A stretch of 61,953 nucleotides of DNA from Actinoplanes palleronii (lineage in GTDB: Bacteria; Actinomycetota; Actinomycetes; Mycobacteriales; Micromonosporaceae). Under the pieces are notes generated by a model. The model saw only the letters and a list, made by a program, of their open reading frames with translations. It did not search any database and was not told the DNA's origin. Position numbers and translations under genes: made by a program. The stretch lies in the NCBI RefSeq assembly GCF_016862315.1, contig NZ_BOMS01000120.1:1-61953 (forward strand). Reading direction: 5' to 3'. Positions 25,676 through 33,457 of the stretch are shown one piece after another. Within the stretch, counting starts at the first letter, position 1. Each line of letters begins with the position of its first letter.

Positions 25676-26496
25676 GACGCACTCTCCGGACGGGTGGCGA
25701 CGGCCGGCTGGGGGGCGACGGTCGCCCAGACCACCTTGCCGAGCCGGCAGGGCAGCACGCCCCAGGTCCGGGCGGCCGCCGCGACCAGCCGCAGGCCCAG
25801 CCCCCGGCGGCCCAGCCAGTCACCCGGCCGGCCCGGATCGTCCTCGACCAGCCGGGGGAACGTGGCATCCCGGTCGTGCACGGTCAGGTGCAGCACGGCC
25901 CCGCGCAACGACACCCGCACGTCGAGGTCGGTGGCCGCGTGTTCGATGGCGTTCATGACCAGCTCCGACATGATCAAACGGGCCTGATGGGTCAGCTGCG
26001 GCACCCCGAAGGCCAGGCACGCGTCGCCGGCCAGGGTGCGAGCCAGGGCGTTCGAGCGCAGTTCCGGCGGCAGCGCCAGGTGCCAGTGCCGGCGCTGCCC
26101 GGTGGCGCCCCACACCGCGGCGCCGTCCAGCGGGGCGGCGGCGGCCAGCGCCTCGCCGACGCTGGCGGCCAGGCGGATCCGGCTCTCCGGCATCCGCCGG
26201 GCCACCGCCGGGGGCGCGCCGATCAGCACCAGCACGGTCGGTGAGCCGGTCTCCCGGACGTACCGGGCCGCGGTCTGCCAGGTCGGCGCGGACTCGCCGG
26301 CCGGATCGTCCAGCCGGGCCAGATCGACGATCAGCAGCTGGGGTGTCTCGGCCAGGCAGCCGCGCAGTGCCGCGGCGGTCTCGGTGCGCAGCCGGCCGTC
26401 CCAGCCGCCGTGCACTTCCACCTGTGTCACCGCGTGGTCCGGGTCGTTGACGCACACGACCTGGGCCACACCGGAGACGAGAAAAGCGTTGGTCAT
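25672..26496 (-). CDS. RsbW-like anti-sigma kinase with N-terminal STAS-like region
   Basis: 274 residues. Residues about 10-120 look like a degenerate STAS domain (GGWDGRLRTETAAALRGCL, LIVDLARLDDP). The C-terminal ~130 residues are a HATPase_c_2 domain with N-box LIMSELVMNAIEHA and G-box LGRRGLGLRLV. Proteins of this type phosphorylate STAS partners and sequester sigma factors. No sigma factor gene is adjacent. The start MTNAF is chosen by conservation and GAAG upstream. The gene is divergent from the azole-peptide cluster (263 bases between starts). Confidence 0.82.
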   Translation of the reverse strand: MTNAFLVSGVAQVVCVNDPDHAVTQVEVHGGWDGRLRTETAAALRGCLAETPQLLIVDLARLDDPAGESAPTWQTAARYVRETGSPTVLVLIGAPPAVARRMPESRIRLAASVGEALAAAAPLDGAAVWGATGQRRHWHLALPPELRSNALARTLAGDACLAFGVPQLTHQARLIMSELVMNAIEHAATDLDVRVSLRGAVLHLTVHDRDATFPRLVEDDPGRPGDWLGRRGLGLRLVAAAARTWGVLPCRLGKVVWATVAPQPAVATRPESAS

Positions 26497-26759
26497 TACT
26501 TCGAGTCTTTCGAAGGGCCGTCGCGGGAACCGTCCGAGCATGGCGTGCTCCGTGGCCCCCGCGCCAGGCACATCCCCTGATCGGGTCGTCCGTTCGGCCT
26601 ATGTAGATCCACTCGAAAGGCGGGCTGAAGCGCTTACCCGCTCGCAGTTTCCGCAAACCCCGGCGACGGTCCCAGTTGAAGATCAAGACTGGCGGCGTCG
26701 AGTTCCCGGCTGGCCGGTGGGCTCGCGATTCCATCGGACCTGACGGAAAGAGCGGGCCT
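26497..26759. promoter_or_regulatory. Divergent promoter region upstream of the azole-peptide operon
   Basis: 263 bases without a convincing gene separate the kinase and YcaO genes. A GGAAAG ribosome site precedes the YcaO start. The promoter of the RiPP operon must lie here, but I could not assign -35/-10 boxes with confidence. Confidence 0.4.
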
Positions 26760-28118
26760 ATGAGCGCGGTTGTCGCGGAGCAAGCCCTCAACGGAGCGGA
26801 AGCGGCCCGGCGGGACGCGTCGGCGCCCCGGCTGCGGGACCTGGTGTCCCCGCTGGGTGGCCTGGTCAACAACGTCTACCAGCTGCCGGTCGAGTCCTCG
26901 GACCCGCCGCTCGCGGTGTTCTCGGCCGACCTCGGCGACGTGTCGACGGTGCTGCCGAACCTGTGCGGCCCGGACTGCCTCGGCACCCTGGACGGCACCG
27001 GCACCGGCGTGGACCCGGAACGCTCGGCGATCGTCGGCATCGCCGAGGGCCTGGAACGCTACGCGAACTGCGTCTACGACGACCGCCAGCTCCGCTGGGC
27101 CACCGCCGACGAGCTGGCCGCCGAGGGCGCCGCGGCGCTCGACCTGGACAGCCTGCCGCGCTGCTCGCCGGCCGAGCTCGAGGACCCGCACAGCCCGCTG
27201 GTGCTGCCCGAGCGCACCGCGCGGATGCGCTGGATCCGCGGCCTGGACCTGGCCACCGGCACACCGTCCTGGGTGCCCGCGTCGCTGGTCTTCATGCACT
27301 TCTCGGCACACGACGGCGAACGGATCACCAACCCGATCTCCACCGGGGCGGCCACCCACCCCGACCCGGCGGTGGCGGTCCGCGGCGCGCTGTGCGAGGT
27401 GATCGAACGGGACGCGATCAGCCTCACCTGGCTGCACGAGCTGCCGCTGCCCCGGATCGAGCTCGACACGGTCGGCCCGGAACTGCAGCGGTACCTCGAC
27501 CTGTGTGCCGGGCGGGACGTCGAGATCCAGCTCTACGACGCCACCACCGACCTGGGCATCCCGACCGTGTACGGCGTCTCGATCGCCCGGAATCACCCGA
27601 CCTGTCGTACCGTCGTGTCCTGCGCGACCAGCCTCGATCCGCAGACCGCGGCGGCGAAGGCGATCTGCGAGACCGTGTCGGTGCGGATCGCGCTGCGCGG
27701 AGCGCAAGCGCCCAGTGAGGACGTCCGGACGTTCACCGGGGTGTCCGACGGCGCGGCCTACATGGCGATGCCGGAGCGGGCCGCCGCCTTCGACTTCCTG
27801 CTGACCAGCCCGGCCCGGCGCCGGCTGTCGGAGATGCCGGTGCTGTCCACCGGGGACGCCACCGCCGACCTGCGCCTGGTGCTCGACCGGCTGGCCGAGC
27901 GGGACATGGCCGCGTACCTGATCGACCTGAGCACCGACGAGGCGATCCGGGCCGGGATGACCGTGGTCCGCGCGGTCGTACCCGGGCTGCAGCCGCTCTG
28001 CTTCAACTACCGGGCCCGCTACCTCGGCTCGCCCCGGCTTTACCGGGCGCCGGTCGCGATGGGTTACCCGTCCAGGACCGAGGCGTCGTTGAACGCCTGG
28101 CCGCAGCCATTCGCGTGA
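26760..28118 (+). CDS. YcaO cyclodehydratase for azole-peptide synthesis
   Basis: 452 residues. YcaO ATP-binding signatures are present in order: AIVGIAEGLERYANC (about 90-105), GALCEVIERDAISLTW (about 213-228) and AAAKAICETVSVRIAL (about 300-315). The C-terminus ends in PQPFA, similar to the Pro-rich end of azoline-forming YcaOs. The enzyme uses ATP to cyclise Cys/Ser/Thr of the precursor to azolines, with help from the E1-like partner encoded next. First gene of the six-gene cluster; its TGA overlaps a GTG, but the ATG 8 bases later with GAGG upstream is the better start of the next gene. Confidence 0.92.
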   Translation: MSAVVAEQALNGAEAARRDASAPRLRDLVSPLGGLVNNVYQLPVESSDPPLAVFSADLGDVSTVLPNLCGPDCLGTLDGTGTGVDPERSAIVGIAEGLERYANCVYDDRQLRWATADELAAEGAAALDLDSLPRCSPAELEDPHSPLVLPERTARMRWIRGLDLATGTPSWVPASLVFMHFSAHDGERITNPISTGAATHPDPAVAVRGALCEVIERDAISLTWLHELPLPRIELDTVGPELQRYLDLCAGRDVEIQLYDATTDLGIPTVYGVSIARNHPTCRTVVSCATSLDPQTAAAKAICETVSVRIALRGAQAPSEDVRTFTGVSDGAAYMAMPERAAAFDFLLTSPARRRLSEMPVLSTGDATADLRLVLDRLAERDMAAYLIDLSTDEAIRAGMTVVRAVVPGLQPLCFNYRARYLGSPRLYRAPVAMGYPSRTEASLNAWPQPFA

Positions 28119-28126
28119 GGATCGCC

Positions 28127-28756
28127 ATGTATCGCCTGTTCGTCACACCCGTCGGTCCGTTCGGCTTCGCCGTCGCCGAGCGGCTGCGTGACCTGGTCCA
28201 CGACGTCGAGATCGCCGGCGCGCCCGGCGCGGTGGTCCGGCCCCGGACACCGGAACCCCGGCTGCACGTGCTCATCGCCTGGCGCCGGATGCCCGAGCTG
28301 GAGCGCGAGTGTGACGAGGAGTCGTTCCGCACCGGCCAGCCCTGGCTGCCGGTGATCCTGGACCACCCGGTGCTGGAGATCGGCCCGGCCGTGGTGCCGG
28401 GCGCCGGCGCGTGCCAGGGCTGCTACCGCGGCCGGCAGGCGCAGCACGACCCGGCCCGGACCGTCCGCGCCGCGGTGGACCGGCACTACACCGCGGACGC
28501 GCAGGCCGGTCCGGCCGGATACCTGCCGTCGACCGCGCTGCTCGCGGCGGCCGCCGTCGCCGAGGCCGTCGAACGGCTCCGGACCGCTCCGGAGGACGAG
28601 GCCGGTCGGGTACGGCAGATCGACGTGCCGACCCAGCAACTACGCGCCGGCCGGGTGGTCGGCGTGCACGGATGTCCGCGGTGCGGCCTGGGCCGGGACG
28701 AGACCACCCGGTCGTACGTACGGCTGCCCGACCTGCTGCAGGGAGTGTGGGGATGA
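28127..28756 (+). CDS. TOMM leader-binding / E1-like partner protein (short form)
   Basis: 209 residues. It resembles one half of an ocin-ThiF-like protein: VLIAWRRMPELERECDEESF, WLPVILDHPVLEIGPAVVPG and two CxxC pairs (CQGC and CPRC) that fit a structural zinc. Such proteins hold the leader peptide and deliver it to YcaO. Here the function appears split between this protein and the following larger one. Overlaps the next gene by 4 bases. Confidence 0.78.
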   Translation: MYRLFVTPVGPFGFAVAERLRDLVHDVEIAGAPGAVVRPRTPEPRLHVLIAWRRMPELERECDEESFRTGQPWLPVILDHPVLEIGPAVVPGAGACQGCYRGRQAQHDPARTVRAAVDRHYTADAQAGPAGYLPSTALLAAAAVAEAVERLRTAPEDEAGRVRQIDVPTQQLRAGRVVGVHGCPRCGLGRDETTRSYVRLPDLLQGVWG

Positions 28757-30375
28757 TCGGAACCGAGGAAACGACCCGGCACGAGGGCCGGATGTCGGCC
28801 GCCACCATGGCCTACGTCACCGGCGTCGACCCGCAGTTCCAGGTGCCGGACCGGCCCTGCCTGGTACCCGGCCTGGTGACCGTCCCGCTCGACGACGGCC
28901 TGGCGTTCGCCGGCGGCGGCAACCGCACCACCGCGCTGCGTGGCCGGACCGCCACCACGCTGATCCCGCGGCTGCTGCCGGAACTGGACGGCGCCCGCAC
29001 CGTCCCGGAGCTGGCCGCCGCGCTGCCCGGGGTGTCCGAGCGCACCCTGTACGCCTGCGTCTCGATGCTCTACGTCAGCGGCCTGCTGCAGAACGGCCCG
29101 GCCGGCGACGAGCTGACCCTGATCCCGGCCGAGGTGATCGACTACCTGGGCCGGAACCTGGACACCACCCGGGTCAACCGCAGCCGCAGCGAGGCCGGCG
29201 ACCGGCTGGCACAGACCCGGGTGCTGCTCGCCGGGCCCGGTGCGCTGACCGGCGTGCTGCGCGCCGAACTGGCCGCGTCCGGCGTGGACGTGCACGGCTG
29301 GACCGGTGCCGACATGCCGATCGGGGCCGGTGACTTCGTGGTCGCCGTCGACGACGGGGACGCCGCGGCGATGGCCCGGGTCGACGAGGCGTGCCGCCGG
29401 GCCGGGATCGGCTGGCTGCGCACCGCGGCCGGTGAGCGCACCGCCGAGGTCGGGCCGCTGTTCGACGCCCGGTACACCGGCTGCTACGACTGCTTCGCCG
29501 GTCCGTTCGATCGCGGCGAGCCGTCGCCGGCGCGGGTCGCGGCCTGGGCCGCCCTGATCACCACGGAGATCGTGCACCTGCTGTCCCGGGTCGGCCAGAC
29601 CCCGTCGCTGACCGGCTGCGCGGTGTACGACCTCGTCGACTGGACCCAGTCCACGCGCAGCGCGTACCGCCTGCCGGGCTGCCCGGTCTGCCTGCCGTCC
29701 GAGCTGCCGGGACCGGCCCTGGCGCACGTGTACGAGCAGGCGGTGGCGTTCCCGCCCCGCGAATGGCTCAACCCCAAAGACCACCAGATGCACTTCAAAC
29801 CGTCGAACGTGGCGCTGCAGCGCTACAACCGGGAGTTCCCGGCCGCCGTGAAGGTCTCTCTCGGCGAGGAGCAGACGATCGGGGCGCTGCTGCGGCGTAC
29901 CGCCGGGCTCCGCGAGGAGCGGGACGGGCAGGTCCGCCGGTGGGCGCCGACCGGCGGGAACCTCGGCTCGGTGCAGGCCTACCTGCTCGCCCTGGACGTG
30001 CCCGGGACCGACCCCGGCTGGTACTTCTACCAGCGCGGCGACCACAGCCTGGCCCGGATCCGCGCGCTCGACGACGCCGGCGGCGTGGTGGCCGCGGTCA
30101 GCCCGGCGCTCGCCGTGGACCGGCCGTCGGCACTGCTCGTGCTCACCGGCGCGCTCGGTGTGGTCGCGGCCAAGTACCACGAGTTCGCCTACCGGATTCT
30201 CTGCCTGGACGCCGGCGCGGCGCTCGCCCAGCTGACCGCGCTCACCGACGAGCACGGCGCCACGGCCCGGATCGCCGACCGCTGGGACGACACGGCGATC
30301 GCCGCCGCGCTGCGCCTGGACGACAGCGAGCCGGTCACCGCCGTGGTCGCCCTGACCCTGAGGAACGACGCATGA
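28753..30375 (+). CDS. ThiF-like / SagB-like fusion protein of the azole-peptide cluster
   Basis: 540 residues, ATG overlapping the previous stop. The N-terminal ~300 residues are ocin-ThiF-like: an RRE-like start (VTVPLDDGLAFAGG..TLIPRLLPELDG), a degenerate Rossmann region (RVLLAGPGALTGVLRAEL) and Cys pairs GCYDC and GCPVC. The C-terminal ~230 residues are a SagB-type nitroreductase fold (FKPSNVALQRYNREFP..GGNLGSVQAYLLAL). A second, separate SagB protein follows, so this copy may be structural or form a heterodimer. Role: presenting the precursor to YcaO and perhaps azoline oxidation. Confidence 0.8.
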   Translation: MIGTEETTRHEGRMSAATMAYVTGVDPQFQVPDRPCLVPGLVTVPLDDGLAFAGGGNRTTALRGRTATTLIPRLLPELDGARTVPELAAALPGVSERTLYACVSMLYVSGLLQNGPAGDELTLIPAEVIDYLGRNLDTTRVNRSRSEAGDRLAQTRVLLAGPGALTGVLRAELAASGVDVHGWTGADMPIGAGDFVVAVDDGDAAAMARVDEACRRAGIGWLRTAAGERTAEVGPLFDARYTGCYDCFAGPFDRGEPSPARVAAWAALITTEIVHLLSRVGQTPSLTGCAVYDLVDWTQSTRSAYRLPGCPVCLPSELPGPALAHVYEQAVAFPPREWLNPKDHQMHFKPSNVALQRYNREFPAAVKVSLGEEQTIGALLRRTAGLREERDGQVRRWAPTGGNLGSVQAYLLALDVPGTDPGWYFYQRGDHSLARIRALDDAGGVVAAVSPALAVDRPSALLVLTGALGVVAAKYHEFAYRILCLDAGAALAQLTALTDEHGATARIADRWDDTAIAAALRLDDSEPVTAVVALTLRNDA

Positions 30376-31094
30376 GCGTGGACACCGCCGACGAGCGCCT
30401 GCACCTGCTGGAACGGCTGCTGGCCGACACCAAGCGGGACCCCGGGCCCCGGATCCTGGTCCCGGCACACCTGCAGCCGCCGCCGCACGAGGGGCCGTCG
30501 ATCGCGCTGCCCGCCCCGGCCGGCCCGCGCCTGGCCCTGGACGACGTGCTCGCCGAACGCACCTCGACCCGCGACTACGCGCCCGCCGCGATGTCCGCCG
30601 AGGACCTGTCCGCGCTCTTCGCGGCCGCCGACCGGATGGACGCGCGTGGCTGGGCGGGGGAGCGCGAGGCCGGTGTCGGGCTGGAGCTGTACTGCGCGGC
30701 CTGGCGGGTCACCGGCGTGGACACCGGGCTGTACCGGTACCTGCCCGGGGAGTCCGCGCTGCGCCGGGTGGCGAGCCTGCCCTCCGGCGCCGAGGCCGAG
30801 GAGCTCGTGCTGCAGCGGGAGTTCGCCCAGGCGCCCGCCCTGCTGGTGATCACCGGGAACCTGGCCGGCGCGCTCGCCCGGCACGGCAGCCACGGTCACC
30901 GGCTGCTGCTGTCCCGGGCCGGCGCGGCCGGGCACGCCGCCTGGCTGGCCGCCCTGCGCCTCGGGCTGGTCGGCACGGTCTTCGCCGGTCTGCTGCCGCA
31001 CGTCCTGCGGGAACGGGTCGGCGCCGACGGCTACCACCGGGCCCCGCTGTTCGCGTTCGCCGCCGGTCACCCGGCGCCGGAGTGGACGGCGTAG
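30372..31094 (+). CDS. SagB-type FMN-dependent azoline dehydrogenase
   Basis: 240 residues, starting in the previous stop (ATGA). Nitroreductase-like: LDDVLAERTSTRDYAPAAMSAEDLSALF near residue 55, VGLELYCAAWRVTGVDTGLYRYLPG in the middle, and AGHAAWLAALRLGLVGTVFAG toward the end. In azole-peptide pathways this enzyme oxidises azolines to aromatic azoles with FMN. Together with the fused SagB-like domain upstream it may form a two-subunit dehydrogenase. Confidence 0.85.
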   Translation: MSVDTADERLHLLERLLADTKRDPGPRILVPAHLQPPPHEGPSIALPAPAGPRLALDDVLAERTSTRDYAPAAMSAEDLSALFAAADRMDARGWAGEREAGVGLELYCAAWRVTGVDTGLYRYLPGESALRRVASLPSGAEAEELVLQREFAQAPALLVITGNLAGALARHGSHGHRLLLSRAGAAGHAAWLAALRLGLVGTVFAGLLPHVLRERVGADGYHRAPLFAFAAGHPAPEWTA

Positions 31095-31187
31095 CCCGGC
31101 ACAGAGCTGGGGTCCGCGCTCCCGGAGCCCGGGCCCCGGCCGGCGGCGACCGCCGACCGGCAAGACACATCAAAGGAGATGAGTCGC

Positions 31188-31487
31188 GTGAAGAGTGACC
31201 TACCGATGCCCGAGATCCACGATGAACTGGACCTCTGGCTCGAGGACGACCTGACCGCCGAGCTGCTGCCGACCGTGGTGAGCGCGTCGCTGCTCGGCAC
31301 CGGTGGCTGTGGCCCGTGCCACGGCTGCGGTCCGTGTGGCGGGTGCCGCGCCAGCGGCGGCTGCGCCCCCTGCGGTCCCTGTGGCGGTTGCCGGGGCTGC
31401 GGTCCCTGCGGCGGCTGCGGTGGCACCCGGGGCTGTGGCGGCTGTGGCGGCTGCGGTGGCACCCGGGGCTGCGGCGGCTGTCGCTGA
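31188..31487 (+). CDS. Azole-peptide (LAP) precursor with 17-Cys Gly-rich core
   Basis: 99 residues. The GTG at 31188 has AAAGGAG nine bases upstream; an ATG at 31179 abuts that site and is unlikely. The leader (~39 residues) is acidic and Leu-rich (EIHDELDLWLEDDLTAELLP, then TVVSASLLGTGG). The core consists of CGPC, CGGC, CHGC and CGGTRGC units: 17 Cys, one Ser and two Thr in about 60 residues, otherwise Gly, Pro, Arg, Ala and His. A 12-codon duplication (36-bp period, 31413 and 31449) lies near the end. YcaO would convert many Cys to thiazol(in)es. It resembles heterocycloanthracin-like Cx2 repeats, but I know no identical actinobacterial product. Confidence 0.93.
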   Translation: MKSDLPMPEIHDELDLWLEDDLTAELLPTVVSASLLGTGGCGPCHGCGPCGGCRASGGCAPCGPCGGCRGCGPCGGCGGTRGCGGCGGCGGTRGCGGCR

Positions 31488-31504
31488 TCTGAGGGTCTGA
31501 CCCA

Positions 31505-31538
31505 GCCGGGGGCGTGCTGTCACCAGTGCGCCCCCGGC
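31505..31538. terminator. Hairpin after the precursor gene
   Basis: GCCGGGGGCG (31505-31514) pairs with CGCCCCCGGC (31529-31538), 17 bases after the precursor stop and before the protease gene. No T tract follows. It may partly stop transcription or protect the message so that precursor is made in excess over the protease. Confidence 0.6.
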
Positions 31539-31567
31539 GTCCTACTGCCCGTTGGAGAACGACACCC

Positions 31568-32680
31568 ATGTCTGCCGAACAGAGCACGCTCGACTGGCTC
31601 GACGAGCCGGTGGAGCTGGCGCCGGAGGTCGAGCTGGTCGACGGCGCCGACGGCCACCCGTTGCTGTTCAACGCGGCGTCCGGCACGTATGTCCGGCTCA
31701 GCCCGACCGGGGTGCGGGTGGTGCCGTTGCTCGACGGCAGTCGTACCGGCACCGCGCTGCTGGACGCGGCCCGCCGTTCCCGGGGACCGGACGGCACCCG
31801 GGACCGGTCGCCGGTGCTGCTGTCGTTCCTCACCGACCTGCGCGCGGCCGGGGTGCTGTGCGTACCGCCGGAACCGCTGCGGGGCCGGCACCTGGCGCTG
31901 TCCTGGCTCTTCCGGCTCACCCCGCGCCTGCGGATCCCGGCCCGGCACCTGAACCTGCTGCTGCGCCCGCCGGCCAAGCTGCTCGCCCGCTTCCCTCGAT
32001 CGTCCTTCGCCGTCGCGGTGCTGGTCGCGGTCGCCGCCACGGTCGCCATCGTGCTGGCGATGACGCTGCCCGCCCCGATGGTGTTCGCCGGCCCGTCCTG
32101 GCTGCTGCTGATCGCGGCGCTGCTGGTGCAGGCGACCGTGCACGAGATGGGGCACGCCGCGGTGTGCCAGTCGCTGGGTGTGCCGGTCCGCGAGGCCGGG
32201 GTGAAACTCTTCTTCTACCTGCTCCCGCTGACCTACGTGGACCGCACCGACGCCTACCGGGTCCGCTCCCGCACCGCCCGCAGCGCCGTCGCCCTGGTCG
32301 GCCCGCTCGTCGACCTGGCCGCCGCCGGCCTGTCCGGCGCGCTGATCGTCGTCGACCCGGTGCAGTTCGGCTGGCTGCGCTGGCTGCTCGGCATGCAGCT
32401 GTTCGTCATCCTCAACAACCTCAACCCGCTGCTCCCGCTCACCGACGGCCACCACGCGATGGAGGCCGCCCTCGGCGAGTTGAATTTGCGCCACCGCGCC
32501 TTCGCCTACCTGGGCCACCTGCTGTTCCGCATGCCCCTGTCCGCGGCCCACCGCGCGGTCACCCCCGCCCGCCGCCGCCTGTACCTCACCTACGGCCTGA
32601 TCAGCGCCACCTACCTGCTCCTGGTCCTGTCACTGATCGCCATGAACTACTACCGCCTACTGGCCCAATTCACCCATTAA
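31568..32680 (+). CDS. PqqD-like + M50 membrane metalloprotease of the azole-peptide cluster
   Basis: 370 residues. Residues about 15-100 look like a PqqD/RRE leader-binding domain (PLLFNAASGTYVRLSPTG, then a helical tail ending LTDLRAAGVL). The rest is a multi-pass membrane protein with the zinc motif HEMGH (192-196) and the second M50 motif LTDGHH (Asp293). A leader-binding domain fused to an intramembrane protease suggests it recognises and cuts the azole-peptide leader, possibly coupled to export. No ABC transporter is in the cluster. Confidence 0.85.
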   Translation: MSAEQSTLDWLDEPVELAPEVELVDGADGHPLLFNAASGTYVRLSPTGVRVVPLLDGSRTGTALLDAARRSRGPDGTRDRSPVLLSFLTDLRAAGVLCVPPEPLRGRHLALSWLFRLTPRLRIPARHLNLLLRPPAKLLARFPRSSFAVAVLVAVAATVAIVLAMTLPAPMVFAGPSWLLLIAALLVQATVHEMGHAAVCQSLGVPVREAGVKLFFYLLPLTYVDRTDAYRVRSRTARSAVALVGPLVDLAAAGLSGALIVVDPVQFGWLRWLLGMQLFVILNNLNPLLPLTDGHHAMEAALGELNLRHRAFAYLGHLLFRMPLSAAHRAVTPARRRLYLTYGLISATYLLLVLSLIAMNYYRLLAQFTH

Positions 32681-32681
32681 C

Positions 32682-32901
32682 CCCATTCGGTACGAATACC
32701 GAGCGCCCCGCCGCAGGCTACAAAGCCACGCCCCGGGCCGGTCCCGCGCCACGCCCGCGCCCCCACCGACCCAGCCGCGCCTCCCGGCCCGCGTCGATCC
32801 CCGCGCGACGCCCGCGCCACCGCGGACCGCAGCGCGCCTCCCGACCTCGGCTGGTGCTGAGGGGTGTCTCAACGCCGTTGAGACACCCCTCAGCACCAGC
32901 C
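32682..32901 (+). repeat. Interspersed hairpin element, copy B
   Basis: Starts one base after the protease stop. The head CCCCATTCGGTACGAATACC (ATTCG/CGAAT arms at 32685-32697) and GCAGGCTAC match copy A; AGCGCGCCTCCCG precedes the hairpin. The hairpin at 32849-32901 is a perfect 26-bp stem with a single central base, beginning GGCTGGTGCTGAGGGGTG. From 32902 to 33066 the DNA is GC-rich with no gene seen. Confidence 0.88.
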
Positions 32902-33066
32902 GGTCTCGCTGGCTGGGTTGCTTCCGGTTGGCGGGTGGCCGGGGTCGGCCGCCAGGCCGGGCGGGCGCTGGGTTGCGGTGCGCCACGCCGCCCGCGGCCC
33001 GTCCGGGTGCGCGGCCGTCCCGCAAGGTGGCCGGCTCGTCCCGGTAGTCGGTCGCCCTCCGGGCCC

Positions 33067-33244
33067 GGCTGGTCCTCACGGCCGCCAACCCGCCCCGATC
33101 CGGCCGTCAGGCCCAGCCGGAGTCGCCGGGCTGGTCCTGGCGGCCGTTGTGGCGTCCTCATTAGGGCTGTCAGAGCCAGCCGCGGTCGACGGGCTGGTTC
33201 TGACAGCCGTTATGGCGTGCTCATCAGGGCCGCAAGAGCCAGCC
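33067..33244. repeat. Array of three ~63-bp hairpin units
   Basis: Units start at 33067, 33129 and 33192 (spacing 62 and 63). Each begins GGCTGGTYCT and ends AGCCAGCC or CCCAGCC, so each can fold on itself; in the first, 16 of 18 arm positions pair. Units 2 and 3 share a GCCGTT(A/G)TGGCG centre. A degenerate unit may follow at 33276. The linkers resemble each other (CGGTCGACGG, GAGTCGCCGG). Confidence 0.78.
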
Positions 33245-33339
33245 GGGCTTGTTCGGGTGCGCGCCTCCCGGCACCGGCTGGTGCTGATGGTTGTGTGTCG
33301 GCGGCCGGGAGGCAGCCGCCCGCGCCAGCCGGGTCCGTG

Positions 33340-33457
33340 GGCTGGTTCTGAGGGGTGTCTCGGGGGTGCCGAGACACCCCTCAGAACCAGCCGAGGTCGG
33401 GGGCGCGCTGCGGTCTGGGGTGGGGCGGGTCTCGCGTGGGCCCTACGGGCGGGAGGG
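33340..33457 (-). repeat. Interspersed hairpin element, copy C (inverted, head missing)
   Basis: The hairpin at 33340-33392 has 24-bp perfect arms around GGGTG. To its right, GGCGCGCTGCGGTC and GGGTCTCGCG..CTACGGGCGGGAG match the element body in reverse, ending where the LuxR gene stops. It therefore faces copy B, with the 63-bp array between them. The head sequence is not present. Confidence 0.8.

Noticed and set aside
31200..31523. Ala/Thr-rich minus-strand frames opposite the azole-peptide precursor
   Set aside because: Composition follows from the Gly/Cys codons on the other strand; no ribosome site or family.
33061..33400. CRISPR array
   Set aside because: The 63-bp units have no constant repeat with variable spacers; units are self-complementary along their length, and no cas genes are present.
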